DNA of 64,000 nucleotides from Akebia trifoliata (GCA_017979445.1 CM030717.1:24849288-24913287), one strand, 5' to 3'. Shown: positions 1 through 12,616, counted from the stretch's first letter. Made by a program: numbers and translations. Notes: generated from the letters alone by a model not told the origin.

Positions 1-224
1 TGGGACTTTCAAACCCGTTGTGTGACATGTAATACCACTACACTTTTCAGATTTCATTACATCTATAATACGTTTATGTTTTAGAAAATTTAGATCATAA
101 ATGAACATGTGGCACGCATGGATGTCATGAAACCTTTATGTATGTGCAGACATGCAGGTGCAGCATATGTATTATTTGCACGGATCGATGGCATTGGAAC
201 ATTCATGTAGGTTAGTGTTCTCAC
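1..224 (-). pseudogene. Alpha-galactosidase 3' end: last intron and partial terminal exon
   Basis: Exon 365-225 ends DLWK with donor AAG|GTGAGA. Downstream, a minus-strand frame around 129-85 reads HDIHACHMFIYDL, which resembles the conserved C-terminal DxHDCHM segment of the family. An in-frame TAA at 138-136 limits that exon to starting at the AAAG acceptor (position 133). That would leave one base in front and so demand a donor phase that DLWK does not have. No stop follows in this frame before the window edge. Either an indel has broken the C-terminus or the true last exon lies outside the window. Confidence 0.4.
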
Positions 225-3200
225 CTTCCATAGATCTCTTATAGAAACACTAGTGTCCGGGACAAGGCCGAGTGCTTCCCATTTGGCTGTGATGGTGATA
301 GCTTCTGGACATCGATTCCAAAAGGCAACTACCAAGCGTTTTCCAGATAGAGGACCTGCCCATACCTGAACCCACAAGACTGTAATCTATGAAATATTTA
401 TCTAATATACTAAACTTGTATTATTGTTCAAACCATTGTCAATGGTCCAGCCAAAATAAGGTTTTGAGCTGGGTTCCACTATTTGCCTTGCATTTCCAGT
501 CCAATTTTATAGAATCAACAGACTCAATTCATCTTCAATCATACAGCCAAGTCAATTTGAAATTCGAAAAACCACTTCCCAAGTTCAATAGGTTTGGGAG
601 CATTGGTTGAAAGTAATGTGGTTTGAAGTGGAGAATAATTGAAGGGTCATGCTTAAAGATTTAAAGATTTGTAACTAAAAATATATATTTCCTAGTTCAA
701 GTCTAGACGACACCATTATTTTTCTTAATATATATATATATATATATATATAAAATAAAACACAACTAAGTTGGAATAGTTGTGTGTGAAACAAACGTCC
801 AATCAACTACAATGTTGTGGGTTAAACCTCCCATCAAACTATAGTATCATGGGACCCACTTTATTTCCTTTATTCTTCACCTCTTCTAATTTTACTATAT
901 TTTCTCTTTTATACCTTTAATCCACTTTATTATTTTTTATCTTTTATCCATTTAATCTCAATTTTTTTTAATAATACCCCTCCAACTCTTTTTTTTCCAC
1001 TTTTACTCTCTTAACCCGAAAGAGTATGCCCCCTCCTCCAACTTTACTATATTTCCTCTGTTACCCCCTTAATCCAATTTATTATTTTTCATCTCTTAAC
1101 CCTTTAATCTTAATTTTTTTTAATAATACCCCTTCCATCATGCTATTGTTTCTTGGGGCCCACTTGTGAGGAATAAACGTCACATTCAACTACTATGACC
1201 CCATTACTGCATTTCTTCTCCTGTTCAACTTTATTGTCTTTACCCTCCTCTACTCTCACCCCCTTCCCTTTTTCAATAATACATCTCTAACTTTACTATC
1301 TTTCCTCTTTTACCCCCTTAACCATCAAAGAGGATGCCCATGCCGTAAGCATGCGCGAACTCTAGTATATAATAAAACACAACTGAAGAGCCCACTTGAC
1401 TACAGTTTTGTGAAGGATAAACATCCCATCATGAGTTTTATTACAGTTTTATGAAGGATAAACATCTCATCGTGAGGTCCACACTACCCATTTTGTTGCC
1501 TTTCCTCTTCACCCCCTTCAACTTTATAGTCCTTTTAATCAAATCCATCCAATTTTACTATCTTTCCACTTTTACCCCCTTTTTTCAATATTACTCATCT
1601 AACTTTACTATCTTTCTTCTTTTACCCCTTTAACCCACTTTATTGTCTTTCCTCATCTCCATCTTTCTTAATAATACCTCTCCAACTTTAAGATTTTTCT
1701 TCTTAACCTCAAAGATTTTAATAATACTCTTCCTACTTTAAATTTTTTTCATTTTTACCCCCTTAACCCCGAAGAGGTTGCCCGTGCCATAAATGATTAA
1801 AAAAAATCAAGATAGGAAGACCTGATAGCAATTGTCCGGTCCTTCAACATAAACTTTTCTTCCTTGAACACCAAGTGGATCTGCACAAAACCAAATACAC
1901 ATATTGGTTTACTTAGTTGTCCTGATACAGTGGGCTGAAACTGTGAGAGTCCGAAAAAGTCAACAAAGAATATTCCGTTTAGCAATAGAGTCGAAACTGG
2001 CTACATGAAACTGTAAAAAGTAGCATTTTTACTATGATGCATACAAGACAAGTAATAAGGACAGACAAAAAAATAAAGACATCCGAGAACAGTTTTTCTG
2101 ATCAGTGAGAAATCCCAAGTTAATTAATAACATTTTTACCCATTATTTAGCTCATCATATGTCTTAATTAATAATAAACTCAACCATGTCGTCCAATAGA
2201 CATATACACAAACTGGGGGCAAAGAGGAAAATTTCCTTCGAGAGTTTCTATTGGCACCCAACTTTTACTTATTACACCCCAATTTCTTAAATTATTTATC
2301 ACACCAATTGAAGATTAAAACATAATCCTCAAAATTACAAAGGTTTGGCTTAAATTGCAATCTCAACATTACAAAATGTTATAACACTTATTTAAACAAT
2401 ATCAGTAGTTGTCTACAATTATGAGGCTCATATAAAATCTTATAAAAATAAATAATAAAAAATAGAAACCTAGCCAACAAAATAAAAATAAATAATAGAA
2501 CTTCGATTAGCCCCCCAACTTTTACTTATTCTCAACCATCCACTTATTTATTTATTTTTTTAATTGGGGTCTAATAAGTTAAAGTGGGGGTGCCAATAGC
2601 AGCTCTTTTTTTATTTATCCATAGCAGTGAACTTCGAAAAGGATGTACCTTGGTTTACTGCAATAACTTCTTCATTGCTTAGAATTTCCAATGTTTCTTT
2701 TGTCATTTTTCTCACATCACAACCTATCAAAAGAGGTGCCTGCACACATGCAAACACAATTTGTGAATGATCCTAAAGTTCACATAGATTCATTTTACTT
2801 TTCATGGGTCTCTTGCATACAATACAATCTGAAATTCTGAATTTTGTGTATTCTTTTACATAAAGTGTAAACGTGACCCAAACACAAACTGGTTGTAAAT
2901 CATAAAAATTAATCATCGCCAGAGACCCATTTAAAATGCTAAGGCTAGTTTTGAAAATTGGCGTCGGAGTTAAACTTGTAGAATACTGTGTGATCTTATA
3001 AAATTCGGAGTTCAAATTGTCTAGTATATTTTTCAAAAGAGTAAAGGAGAAAAATATCAAAATGTTAAGAGAGAACCTTCATTAAAGCCCATATACTAAA
3101 ATGTGCACGGTACTCCGGGAATGTCATGCCTCCGTTGCCAACTTCTAACATATCCGGATCTACCCAAAACAATTGGTGAGATGTATTCCAATTCAATATG

Positions 3201-5423
3201 AACTTAATTAATTAGCTGATTAGGAACATTAACGGAGGAAAACATCCATCAAAAGACACAAAACTTAAGCTTCTATTCGAAAGATCACATTCTTACCATT
3301 CCATCCACCAGGTCCAGCATATGCAGCCCACTTGTCATTCAGATCAGCAGTAGTGGTCATACTAACAATAAAAAAACAAGTTCAATCAGTACAATGTAAG
3401 TGATCTTAAGCATCTGATATCACATTCTTTTGGAAGGTCAAATAATTTGTTATTGGAAATTGTCTAGAACAAAAGTATATTTCATTGGAATTCGGCCAAG
3501 TTGGTTAAAGTTTATAATTGTTGATACCACGACTTGGGTTCAAAACCCGCCTTCACCTACTAATTACTGAATACTAATCTCGCTTGCTCACCAAAAATTA
3601 AATATTTTATTGGATGGTCAACAAATTGTCACAAAGCTTTGGTTGCGAGATCTCCGCCATGAGGCACATTGATTTAAAAGTCCAAATCACGGATTATGTT
3701 TAGAATAACTAACCTTGCCCAAGTATCATTGATGTCATCTGTTGTTCGCCAACTATTCCCTACTCTGCCAGCCCATAGAGCAGGGTCATCCACACCCCTA
3801 CAAAAGTAAAACAACCAAAACAATGCCTCGAAGGTAAAATGAATCAACTTGAGATGTAAGGAAAATAAACTGCGAATCCTAATTACCATTCACAAAGTGA
3901 GTAGAAAATTGTGCGACCAGTTGCATTTAGAGCTTCACGCATTGGGGGATAGCTGAAAGTAATGGAGGCACATGATCAACTAAAAAATTACTTAATATAT
4001 TCTTTTAAGAAAAACTAGTTTGAAGAGACTGAAGATGAGGTAGAACCGTTTCTTTGGTTCAATTCCAAGATTGTAACAATTGTCATACTTCAAATAGTCG
4101 ACACCCTGAATGGCACAAACCCACATAATACAAATTGGAATATACGAAATTGGGATAAACAGGATTAATCATCTGGAATTTACATACCAACAAAAATTTA
4201 GAACAAAATAAAGTATGAATCCTTACCCAAGATGCAAAAAGTTCTGCATCCTTACTTTCATAGAAAAGTGATCCTGGTCGAACTTGACATGTAAAAGTCC
4301 TGAAAGTCTCAGTAGGGTTAGAGTCGAGTGAACATGAAAACTATGTGGCATTTGTTATAAAATAAATAAAAACATGATGAGAAACTTAGTGTGTAAGTTC
4401 CTTTGTCCGTTGTATCAAATCTTAGCCAACAAATAAATTCTAGGCTTCTACTCTAATTATAAGCCATCTTACCCTGCACTAGAATAAATACCAAGCTTGA
4501 GGCCTTTCTCATGTACATAGTCAGCAATAGCTTTAATGCCAGATGGAAAAGCCTCCGGCTCAGGGGCCAAATCACCCTGCATTAGCAATCAAGCTGTTCT
4601 AAGGAATTGGAATGGATAAATTGTATGATCATTTTAACATTTTGCATTAAATTTACACTTAGGCTTCTTTTGTAAGCACCAATGAAAAGATACTCTAAAC
4701 ATCATAGCGGAAGATAAGGGATTCTAATGCGATACATAATTTGGAAAAAAGAAAAAAAATATGTAAGTAATTTTTATCAGTCCTTGATACGAGTTTTTTT
4801 TTCCCATTGGAAGTATTTGAAGCCCTTCAAAAATCAAGCTAATGTAAGCAAATGTTAACGGTCACGGAACTTAATTAGTTCCCATAAAACAAAATAAAAA
4901 TATTTGATAATGTGAAAATATAAAGCTTGAAGTGAACCTTTGAACTCCTTGTCAGAGAAGACCAGCAATCGTCTGCCATTAAAGTTGACGAATAAGTTCA
5001 GGTTTAAGAAAGAATCAAGATGAAGCAACACTTACTTGAGGAACAAATGTTTTATTGAAAGAATTACCTATATTAACATAAATGTAACCTAAATCGGCCA
5101 ACCCCGTTGAAATGAGTGCATCAGCTGTCAGCAATTGCAAGAGAATTTAGTCAAAAGGAAAGAGGACGCATCACATAAATTCCTCTGTGCAATTGAAAAT
5201 TTAAATTGGATTTCTTGAAAGTTCGTAAATTGAATGAAATGTAGCCAACCATGTAAGAAATCAAATAAACTTTAAAGGCCAATTAATTAATGGCCTTGTA
5301 ACAGATTAATGACCTGTCTACCATGAAGCGTGTGGACCAATGACCAAACCCACTAAAAACGTGATTAATGATCTATTTTGATTATATTCTTGCACCAAAA
5401 AAAAGATGTTTCTGAAAGCTTCT

Positions 5424-5456
<33 letters not shown>

Positions 5457-8400
5457 CACACAAAAGCTTTTTCTAGCTCAAAACGAATAATCTAACCAGG
5501 CCCTTAGCATAGATAATACTGGTGCTCCAACCAATTGGATTGGACCATCATGACATCAGAAAGATGTAAGTGAACTCAAGGTCACATATACAAAAGGATT
5601 GGAGCCCACATAAACATGTTTATGCATGTCTAAATGGCAATATATAGCCCATGCTTTATGCTTGCATGTAATATGGGTATGAAGATGAACATAAATGGAT
5701 GCCAAGATGAACATAGAAAGGCATTTGAACCATGGTAACACATAAAATCAAACCTGCTTCCTTAATAACTGTTTCATTGATATTACAGGCAAAGAAATTC
5801 CAGCTATTCCATCTGCATCCACGTACAACTAAAAATTAATTTAAAAATAGAAGATCTACAAGAAACCCAAATAATCTGCACCCCCCACCATTGCATAATG
5901 ACCGGTACATTTCAATTTCTCAATGTTTGAATAAGAAAACGAAAAATCCATTTTATCAAAACTCCCTCAAATCGCGAAAATGTTGTGGCCCGAGCTGTGC
6001 CTTCGATCTAATTTAGGTGTGTTTTAGGAGTGGTCTATTAGGAGTAGAATTCTGTTTTTGTTTGGTTAATAAGACTTTTTTTAGGTTAGGGAAGGTTCTA
6101 ATTTGATTTATTTTCTATGTTTGGGATTCTATATATTTGTAGAGTTCGTTAATTTCAGTGGTAGAAAATTTTATTTTCTCTTCTATCTTCTCCCTATTAT
6201 TCTGTTCTCCTTTCTTAATTTCCAGCAAGTTCATAATATTTGGTATCAGAGTTCTGCGATCGTGCTGACCACACGCTTCGGTTCTGAAGAACAGATTGCC
6301 AAAATGGATTATGATCTTGCCACGGTAACAAATCGGGTAGGTTGTCTGGACGAGTGGAGGATCTTGTCGTGATGCAGACTCAAACTGATCATCATGTAAC
6401 AGATCAGGTACATGGGTTATCTGGACGAGTGGAGAGGTGTTGTCTCGGTTACAACAAAAGGGTGCACTTAAGGAATATTTGCAAGAGTTTGAAAGGTTAT
6501 CGAATGTGACAGTTCCTTTACCAGATCCTTTCATGGTTGACTGTTTCATTGATGGATTGAAAGACAATATACGATGTGAGATTAAACTTTTCCAACTCTA
6601 AACTCTCATGCAAACCATTGAGGTTGCTAGGATGGCAGAAGATGAAGTAATGGTCTATCAAAAGAACCAAATTCAATGTTCTCCAACGAGTAGATTCCTT
6701 TTCAATTTATTTGGATCGACTATTACGACATCTCAAGAGGCCAGATCTTCAAATTCTAGCTCTGTTCTGCCAATTACACGTTTAACTCTAGCAGAGATGC
6801 ATGAATGCAGAAGAGGCCTTCATTTTAATTGTGATGGAAGGTGATTGGAGCGATGATGACAAGTCGGATGATGGACTCCTGACCCAACGAGATAGTGAGG
6901 AATACCCAGAGATATCGATTCATGTTTTAGGTGGGATACCAGCCCCTCCAACAATCAAAGTCCGTGGCTGGATTAAAACACTTCCAAATTCTATTTTGAT
7001 TGATTTGGATAGTACCCACAATTTCATTGATCCTCAGGTTGTGGAGAAAGTGCGGGGTTTGCCTGCACAAGCTGCCTCTTTTAATGTCATGGTTGCAGAT
7101 GGTGGGACACAATCATGCAATGGGAAATGTACAGAAATAGAAGTGGTGATTGGGCAGTTGCCTATCCACATGGATTTGTTTATCTTACCACTAGAAGGTT
7201 GTGAAAAGGTTGTGGGAGCCCACTGGCTATGTAATTTGGGCCCCGTCACATTTGATTTCTATAAATTGCGGATAAGCTTTGAATATAAAAGCAAAATATA
7301 CAAACTAAAGGGACTGTGCACGAAACCACCCACTATGGTTACTACAACGGGAATCCAAAAGGCACTTTCAAGGGGAGACACAAACTAGAGGGATTGCCCA
7401 TGAAACCACCCACGAAAGTCTTATTGCAGGTCCTATCAGCACAACCTGCCAGCCAAGTTGGTAGCTACACACCCCTCACTTACCGAACTTTAGACTTGCT
7501 ATGCAAAAAATCTTTAAAGAACATAATCATCTACCACCGCAATGTGATATGGATCACCGCATCACTTCGCAACCAGGAAAAGAACCTCCAAACATTAGAC
7601 CATAGAAGTACCCTCAATTCCAGAAAACAATAAATTGAACATGTAGTTCAGGACCTTATGAAGGTAGGTTTTATCCAATCAAGTACTAGCCCGTTTTGTT
7701 CTCCTCAGTTCTTCTTGTCCACAAGTCTGACAGTACCAGTAAAAGATAAGTTTTCCCTATTCCTGTTATTGATGAGTTGTTGGACGAATTGGGAAGAGTA
7801 ACTGTTTTTTCTAAATTGGATTTATGTTCAGGTTACCATCAAGTTCATGTACATGAGCTCAACATTCCAAAGATGACTTAGAACCCATGAAGGGCACTAT
7901 GAGTTCTTGATAATGCCATTTGGGCTTTACCAATATACCTTCTACGTTCCAGAATTTGATGAATTCGGTATTTAGGCCTTATCTTCGAAAGTTTGTAATG
8001 AGGTTTTTTTTTTATGACATTCTTGTGTATAACAGTTCTTTACAAGAACATTGGGGTCATCTTGATATGGTATTCAGTATACTTCGAAGTTCGAACCAAC
8101 CAATTATATGTCAAACTTTCTTAAGTTTGCCACACAAAAGGTTCACTACCTTGGTCACATTATTAACCAGGAAGGTGTGGCAGTCAATGCCATGGTGCAA
8201 TGGCCGACTCCTTCTACAATCAAGAGCCTGCGAGGATTTCTTTGTTTAACTGGGTACTATTGCAAGTTCATAAGGAATTATGGATCAATAAGTACTCCAC
8301 AAACTCAATTGTTAAAAAAAGGTGCCTTTGAATGGAACCCTTTGGCTGACAAGGTGTTCACCAAACTCGAGAATGCCATGATTTCAATCCTTGTTCTTAC

Positions 8401-10313
8401 CATGCCAGAATTAACCAAACCATTTTCTATTGAGTGTGATGCTTGTGGTTCAGGAATAGGAGCAACCTTCATACAAAATGGACATCATATTGCTTACAAG
8501 AGCAAGGTGTTCGTCAAGAGACACACGGTGCTTTCAGCTTACAAGAAAGAAATGGACATGCAGTTTCTAAGTGGCAATCCTATTCGTTGCAGCATTTTTT
8601 ACCATCCATACTAATCATCATACATTAAATTCATGTTAGAACAAAGGGTCGCCACACCTTTGCAATTTGATTTTAAGGTAGTCTATAAAAGGGGATCTGA
8701 GAATGGGGCAACAGATGCATTGTCACGATCACACAAAGACAGGTTGATCTCTACAATCTCTTTTCCCATTGCATATTGGCTGGAAGATATTAAAAATAAT
8801 TTTGGGGGTGACTCTACTCTACAAAAGAATTTCAGAATTTCATGTTGATGCTACTACTCACCTGAGATATACCTTGGATGACGAAGTTTTATGTTACAAG
8901 GGTTGAATAGTGGTCTCCGCAACTTCACCTTTTGTGTGCAAGGGTTCGAACTTAATGCACTCTTCTCCGATGGCTGGTCACTCGGGTGTATACAAGACCT
9001 ATAAGAGGATATCTCACTCTTTCTATTGGATATGTGTTATAAGCAGTCTGTGAGGCAGTTTGTGGCCAAATGTGATGTCTGCCAAAGGAACAAGGCTGAG
9101 ACTATCTCTCCTCCAAGGTTGTTGGAGCCGCTTCTCATGCCTAATGAGGTATGGTAGAATGTTACTATGGATTTTATTGAAGGGTTACCCGTTTTCCCAA
9201 GGGAAGACCTGTATATTCGTTGTTGTGGATCGATTGTCAAAGGTTGCATATTTTATTCCTCTTGCACATCCTTTTACGACCTCACAAGTAGCCCAAACCT
9301 ATGTTGATAATGTTTTCAAACTACATGGGATGCCTTGTTCTATAGTACATGATAGAGACCAGGTAATCGTGAGCCGCTTTTTGGGAGATTTTTTTTTCTA
9401 AATTACAAGGAGTTCAGCATACCACCCTCAAACGGATGGTCAAATTTGAAGTAATTAACCGATGTTTGGAAGGAAACTTAAGAATTAAGATGTTTTGCGG
9501 GCTCACATCCCAAATGTTGGGCGAGTTGGCTCTCATGGGCCAAGTGGTGGTATAATACCACCTACCAGTCAACTACTAAATTGACTCCTTACAAAATTGT
9601 TAATGGTTAACCACCTCCCTCAATTGGAAAACATATTCAAGGAACTACTAATGTACATCAAGCAGATCGAGTTTCTCGCAATCGTAATCATATGCTTCAA
9701 CAAGGACAATCTTGAGTTTGCATGTCAAAGAATGAAGCAATATACTGATATGATGTGGAAGATTGGGTTTATCAGCGACTTCAGCCTAATCGGATTCAAT
9801 TTCTATTTTTGGGATTCAATGTCTCTGTCTCTATAGAGTTTGTTAATTTCAGTAGTAAATAAATAAATAAAAAACTATTCTCTTCTTCTCCCTATTAATC
9901 TGCTCTCTTTAAAAAATAAAAATAAACATAAAAAAGAAATAGATGAACGTAGGTGCGAATATTTTTTAATAGTGGAGATCCAAATCCAATCAGGTTTCCT
10001 TGAAATAAAAAATCCATCAATAAATTTAAAAATCCGGGAAATGTTCAGAATAAAATTAAAATAACTAAAATCTAAAAACACTAGTTTAGTGTACTTGTGC
10101 AAGAGAAGACTTACCCCATCTGAGGTGTTTTAGCCAATCCATTATTAAGTTGAAGCTTTCCATAATTAGAGACATCGAAGAGGTTGGATCTCGAAGTGGG
10201 TTTATCTTGATTTTCAAGGAGATGTACCACACGAACTGCGCCTGTTAGAGAAATTGCAGAAAGAGAGAGGAGGACGAGGACAGAAGAAAAATAGAGAAAA
10301 TCTTATTAGCCAT
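225..10313 (-). CDS. AGAL3-like: Alpha-galactosidase (GH27), spliced gene
   Basis: Hydrolyses terminal alpha-1,6-galactose from raffinose-type sugars, galactomannans or galactolipids; plant members are secreted or vacuolar. Exons on the minus strand, in order: 10313-10115 (see its own entry), 5812-5754, 5124-5068, 4972-4938, 4576-4473, 4299-4227, 4105-4047, 3952-3887, 3797-3714, 3361-3297, 3159-3077, 2739-2649, 1880-1822, 365-225. All internal junctions have GT..AG ends and keep one frame. Motifs seen in order: [39 protein letters not shown] (family nucleophile Asp), [25 protein letters not shown] (family acid/base Asp region), [52 protein letters not shown]. About 390 residues to the end of the last clear exon, close to the family's usual length. 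Similarity to Arabidopsis AGAL3 is judged from memory of the family. Both ends are irregular, so a decaying gene cannot be excluded, although thirteen intact internal exons argue for function. Confidence 0.9.
366..1821. repeat. Intron with pyrimidine-rich degenerate repeats
   Basis: The intron between the last two clear alpha-galactosidase exons. From about 840 to 1780 it repeats short motifs such as TTTAATAATACCCCTCC, CTTTTACCCCCTTAA and GAAGGATAAACATC many times with drift. It looks like a decayed minisatellite or a fragment of a non-coding repeat. A pure (TA)n run lies at 729-752. No coding signal was seen. Confidence 0.5.
2248..2599. mobile_element. MITE with about 36 bp terminal inverted repeats, intronic
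   Basis: A 352 bp segment in the alpha-galactosidase intron 1881-2648. Its ends are inverted copies: the left begins CTATTGGCACCC and the right ends GGGTGCCAATAG, with matching sequence for about 36 bases inwards to CCCCAATT. It is AT-rich inside with no coding capacity. No clear target-site duplication was made out. The superfamily is not assigned. Confidence 0.65.
3486..3592 (+). mobile_element. tRNA-derived SINE, intronic
   Basis: Box A-like GGCCAAGTTGGTTA at 3494-3507 and box B-like GGGTTCAAAACCC near 3537-3547 are followed by CCTTCACCTAC. The same arrangement recurs at 55061 and, inverted, at 35583 and 51775. It lies in the alpha-galactosidase intron 3362-3713. Confidence 0.5.
5425..5457. 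repeat. Poly-T tract
   Basis: An almost pure run of about 32 T residues in the alpha-galactosidase intron between exons 2 and 3. On the gene strand it is poly-A, so it may be the tail of an old retroposed sequence. It is also a place where read errors are likely. Confidence 0.7.
5981..9910 (+). mobile_element. Degenerate Ty3/gypsy LTR retrotransposon in intron 1
   Basis: Inserted in alpha-galactosidase intron 1, antisense to the gene. The 5' LTR is about 5981-6235, starting TGTTGTGGCCCG. A primer-binding site TGGTATCAGAG follows at 6241, matching initiator tRNA-Met as is usual in plants. A partial 3' LTR near 9797-9910 repeats the segment around GAGTTCGTTAATTTCAGT and the CTTCTCCCTATTA motif. 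The order gag, protease, reverse transcriptase, RNase H, integrase is that of Ty3/gypsy. Frameshifts and stops occur throughout. No target-site duplication was found because the 3' LTR end is lost. Confidence 0.85.
6410..9420 (+). pseudogene. Broken Ty3/gypsy gag-pol
   Basis: Gag-like sequence lies at 6430-6620 ([12 protein letters not shown]). A protease-like domain at 6800-7388 has [10 protein letters not shown] in place of the usual DSGATHNF, so the active site is altered. Reverse transcriptase pieces at 7760-8250 include [13 protein letters not shown], and FYDILVYN where YxDD is expected. RNase H pieces at 8210-8720 include [16 protein letters not shown] and [14 protein letters not shown]. 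Integrase pieces at 9040-9400 include a CDVCQRNK zinc-binding remnant and [14 protein letters not shown]. The element could not move on its own. Confidence 0.85.
10115..10313 (-). CDS. Alpha-galactosidase exon 1, start codon out of frame
   Basis: The exon ends at 10115 with a good donor (GG|GTAAGT) and joins exon 2 in phase. It encodes a variable N-terminal stretch followed by [11 protein letters not shown]. Upstream in the same frame the translation reads [18 protein letters not shown], like a secretory signal, but it hits an in-frame TAA at 10308-10306 with no ATG after it. The only nearby ATG (10313) opens [11 protein letters not shown], also signal-like, but is one base out of register and meets a stop within 23 codons. 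One missing base, in the genome or in the assembly (the region has T runs), would join them. A possible acceptor, TTTCTCTAACAG at 10253-10242, could instead mean a further upstream exon, but no convincing donor was found. Confidence 0.55.
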
Positions 10314-10480
10314 TCTGGTCTTCTTCTTTTTTCAGAGAAAGAGAGAGAGAGAGAGAGAAAGAAACGGAGAAACGGAGAAACGGAGAAAAAGATGATTCGA
10401 GAATGGACGAGAAATTCATCTTCAGGATTTTTCTTTATCCATCAATGCACTCCTTCAAGATTATTATTATTATTAGTAGT
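10314..10480 (-). promoter_or_regulatory. Putative alpha-galactosidase 5' UTR, CT-rich
   Basis: On the gene's strand this stretch is strongly pyrimidine rich, with a (TC)n run at 10339-10360 and repeats of TTTCTCCG, typical of plant leaders. It contains an upstream ATG at 10419 that opens a 37-codon frame ending at 10306, overlapping the 10313 ATG. This could lower translation if the transcript starts further upstream. No clear TATA box was assigned. Confidence 0.35.
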
Positions 10481-11536
10481 ATAAAAAGAAAACATTTTCC
10501 TAACTAAAGGTCTTTTGTTCAAATGGATTACTACATCCCTCTTAATTTGCTTCCAAGAAATCAGATGAGTAAAACAAATTCGAAAAACAATTTTTTCTTA
10601 ACTTTGATCCAGGATTTTGAAAATAGACGGCTACCAAACTTCCACGTAACCCCCAAACTTAATATTTGAGTTTAAAGGTGAAAAATAATTCTTTTTTTTT
10701 TAATTTTTTTATTTTTAATACATACAATTTTATCCTCTACAACACTGAAACACCGGATCATGTTTTATGAAGGCCACAAGTTGAGCCCAAAGACCCTCAG
10801 TGAGGATGAAATCCTTACTACCTTAGTAAGGCTAGTCCAACTCTAATAATAATTTGAGAAATTATATTGCCATATATGGATTGGTGTGTTATAAGTAAAA
10901 GTTGATGTGCTAATATAAGCTCTCTAATAATTATCTACCTATATTATAAATAAAATAAAAAACGATCCGTACATTTTTGTTTGACTAAAATATCCTTATT
11001 CAATTTAATATTTCCTTATGTAATTTCTGCCTCATCTTCTTTTTCAACCCCTTCAACTTCTCTCAAAACCCTTACTCTCATTTTAAACGCCATGTTAGCA
11101 ATCTAAAATTCTGAATAAAGTAAACATACATGAAATAATGTCTCTTCATCTCCTAAACTCCTTGTTTCTTCGTTTATCCGATGAGAGTGGAATTGTTCAT
11201 AAGTTTAGTTTAGGGGAAATTTTGAATTAAGTTTGTGCAATGATCATGAATGCAAAGTGTGGGTTATTTTCAAACCAAATTTTTAACATGGAAAAACAAA
11301 GAGTCGAGACACACTAAGGTTCAAAGGCTAACAAATTCCACTAATCAAATAAAAGTATGTTACAAGAGACTAGTTTTTCTGGACTTCAACAAAGAAATCG
11401 AAACATAAGCACTACACATTTTTACATTGAAAAAAAAAATGATGAGTAAGAAGTCGAGAAATTCCTCTTATCAAAGAAAGGTAAAATATTGCAAGATATT
11501 GGTTTTCTCTCTCTCTCTCTCTCTTTTCTCTTTGTG

Positions 11537-11569
<33 letters not shown>

Positions 11570-12450
11570 ATGTGTTTAATCTAATTATTATTTTTATCAA
11601 ACTTGCTTCCTTCTTAAAGTTTATTTTTGGGCTGTAGTTCTCAAGAAACTTGCTTCCCTTTTATTTAAAAACAAAAACCTTCATAGTATTCAATTAAACT
11701 AATTTATTATTGTTGGAATTTAGAGGGTTGAATTTGAAAACCCTTTAATACTCAATAGGTTTTAACCATTTGGTAAAACAATCTTTAAACCATAGGATAA
11801 ATCAATCCCAAGTTGGCTTTATGCTTTATGCTTTATACTTTATGCTTTTTACTTAGTTGATAGTTTTATTTTTTTGCCTTGAGTAATTTTAGTCCCACAT
11901 CGACTAGGAGAAGAATTGATTTGCAATTATTAAGTAGTTGTACTTCTAAGAACTTTAAAATGAATAGAAGTAGTGGGCGGGCTCACGCACGCACATGAGG
12001 GCCCAAGAGAAAAACCCAAGGTTTCAATTGGGATTTGGATCCACCGGTCTGGAAACCTTCTTACGTTGTAAGAGCACACAACATCGTATGTTTAGTCAAT
12101 TTAAAATACTTGATATATGATATTTTATTTCATATATTTTTGACTATCAGTATACTATTTTTTCCATTGTAAGAGCACACAACATCGTTGAGTTCGAAGT
12201 TACGTTTCCAATTTAAAGTACATTTTTGGATTCGTGGATTATTATATCTTAAAGAATGAATGCCTATAGACTATGGTACCGTAGTAGGAGCGAATTTCGT
12301 TTTAGAACAGTGCTTTGTGCATGCCTCAACCATTATATTTACGTAATATTTTTTTCTATTACATTCAATTTGAAAACCAAGATTTTTCAAACTTCTTTTC
12401 TCTTTGTCTATAAAAACTCAGTACTTAAATAATAACAATTAGTTCATATT
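10481..12450. other. Intergenic DNA upstream of the alpha-galactosidase gene
   Basis: No coding region seen. A compound microsatellite is listed separately. Around 11889 the sequence TTTAGTCCCACATCG, followed by a GGGCCCAAGAG motif at 12000, resembles a segment near 32790 and may be a worn LTR. A 22 bp phrase containing TAAGAGCACACAACATCG occurs twice, near 12069 and 12169. Confidence 0.4.
11505..11577. repeat. Compound microsatellite (CT)n(GT)n
   Basis: A CT run at 11505-11524, a short interruption, then interrupted GT runs to about 11577. Likely polymorphic. Confidence 0.9.
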
Positions 12451-12616
12451 TGTTGTAAAGAACTCTCACAACAATAATATAAGAGATGTTCCAAGAACAA
12501 TAGCAAACAAAATATGTTTGAGAGAACTTATTGGAGGCAAGATAAAATTAGGAAAAACAACCAAAACACAAAAAGTTGTGTGGTTCACCCAATAAGGACT
12601 ACATCTACGGACAATC

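Noticed and set aside
90..377. 95-codon minus-strand frame read as a stand-alone gene
   Set aside because: It is one alpha-galactosidase exon (365-225) with flanking intron sequence; the real exon starts at the acceptor at 366.
6115..6567. 150-codon minus-strand frame
   Set aside because: Antisense shadow of the gypsy LTR and gag region; no recognisable domain.
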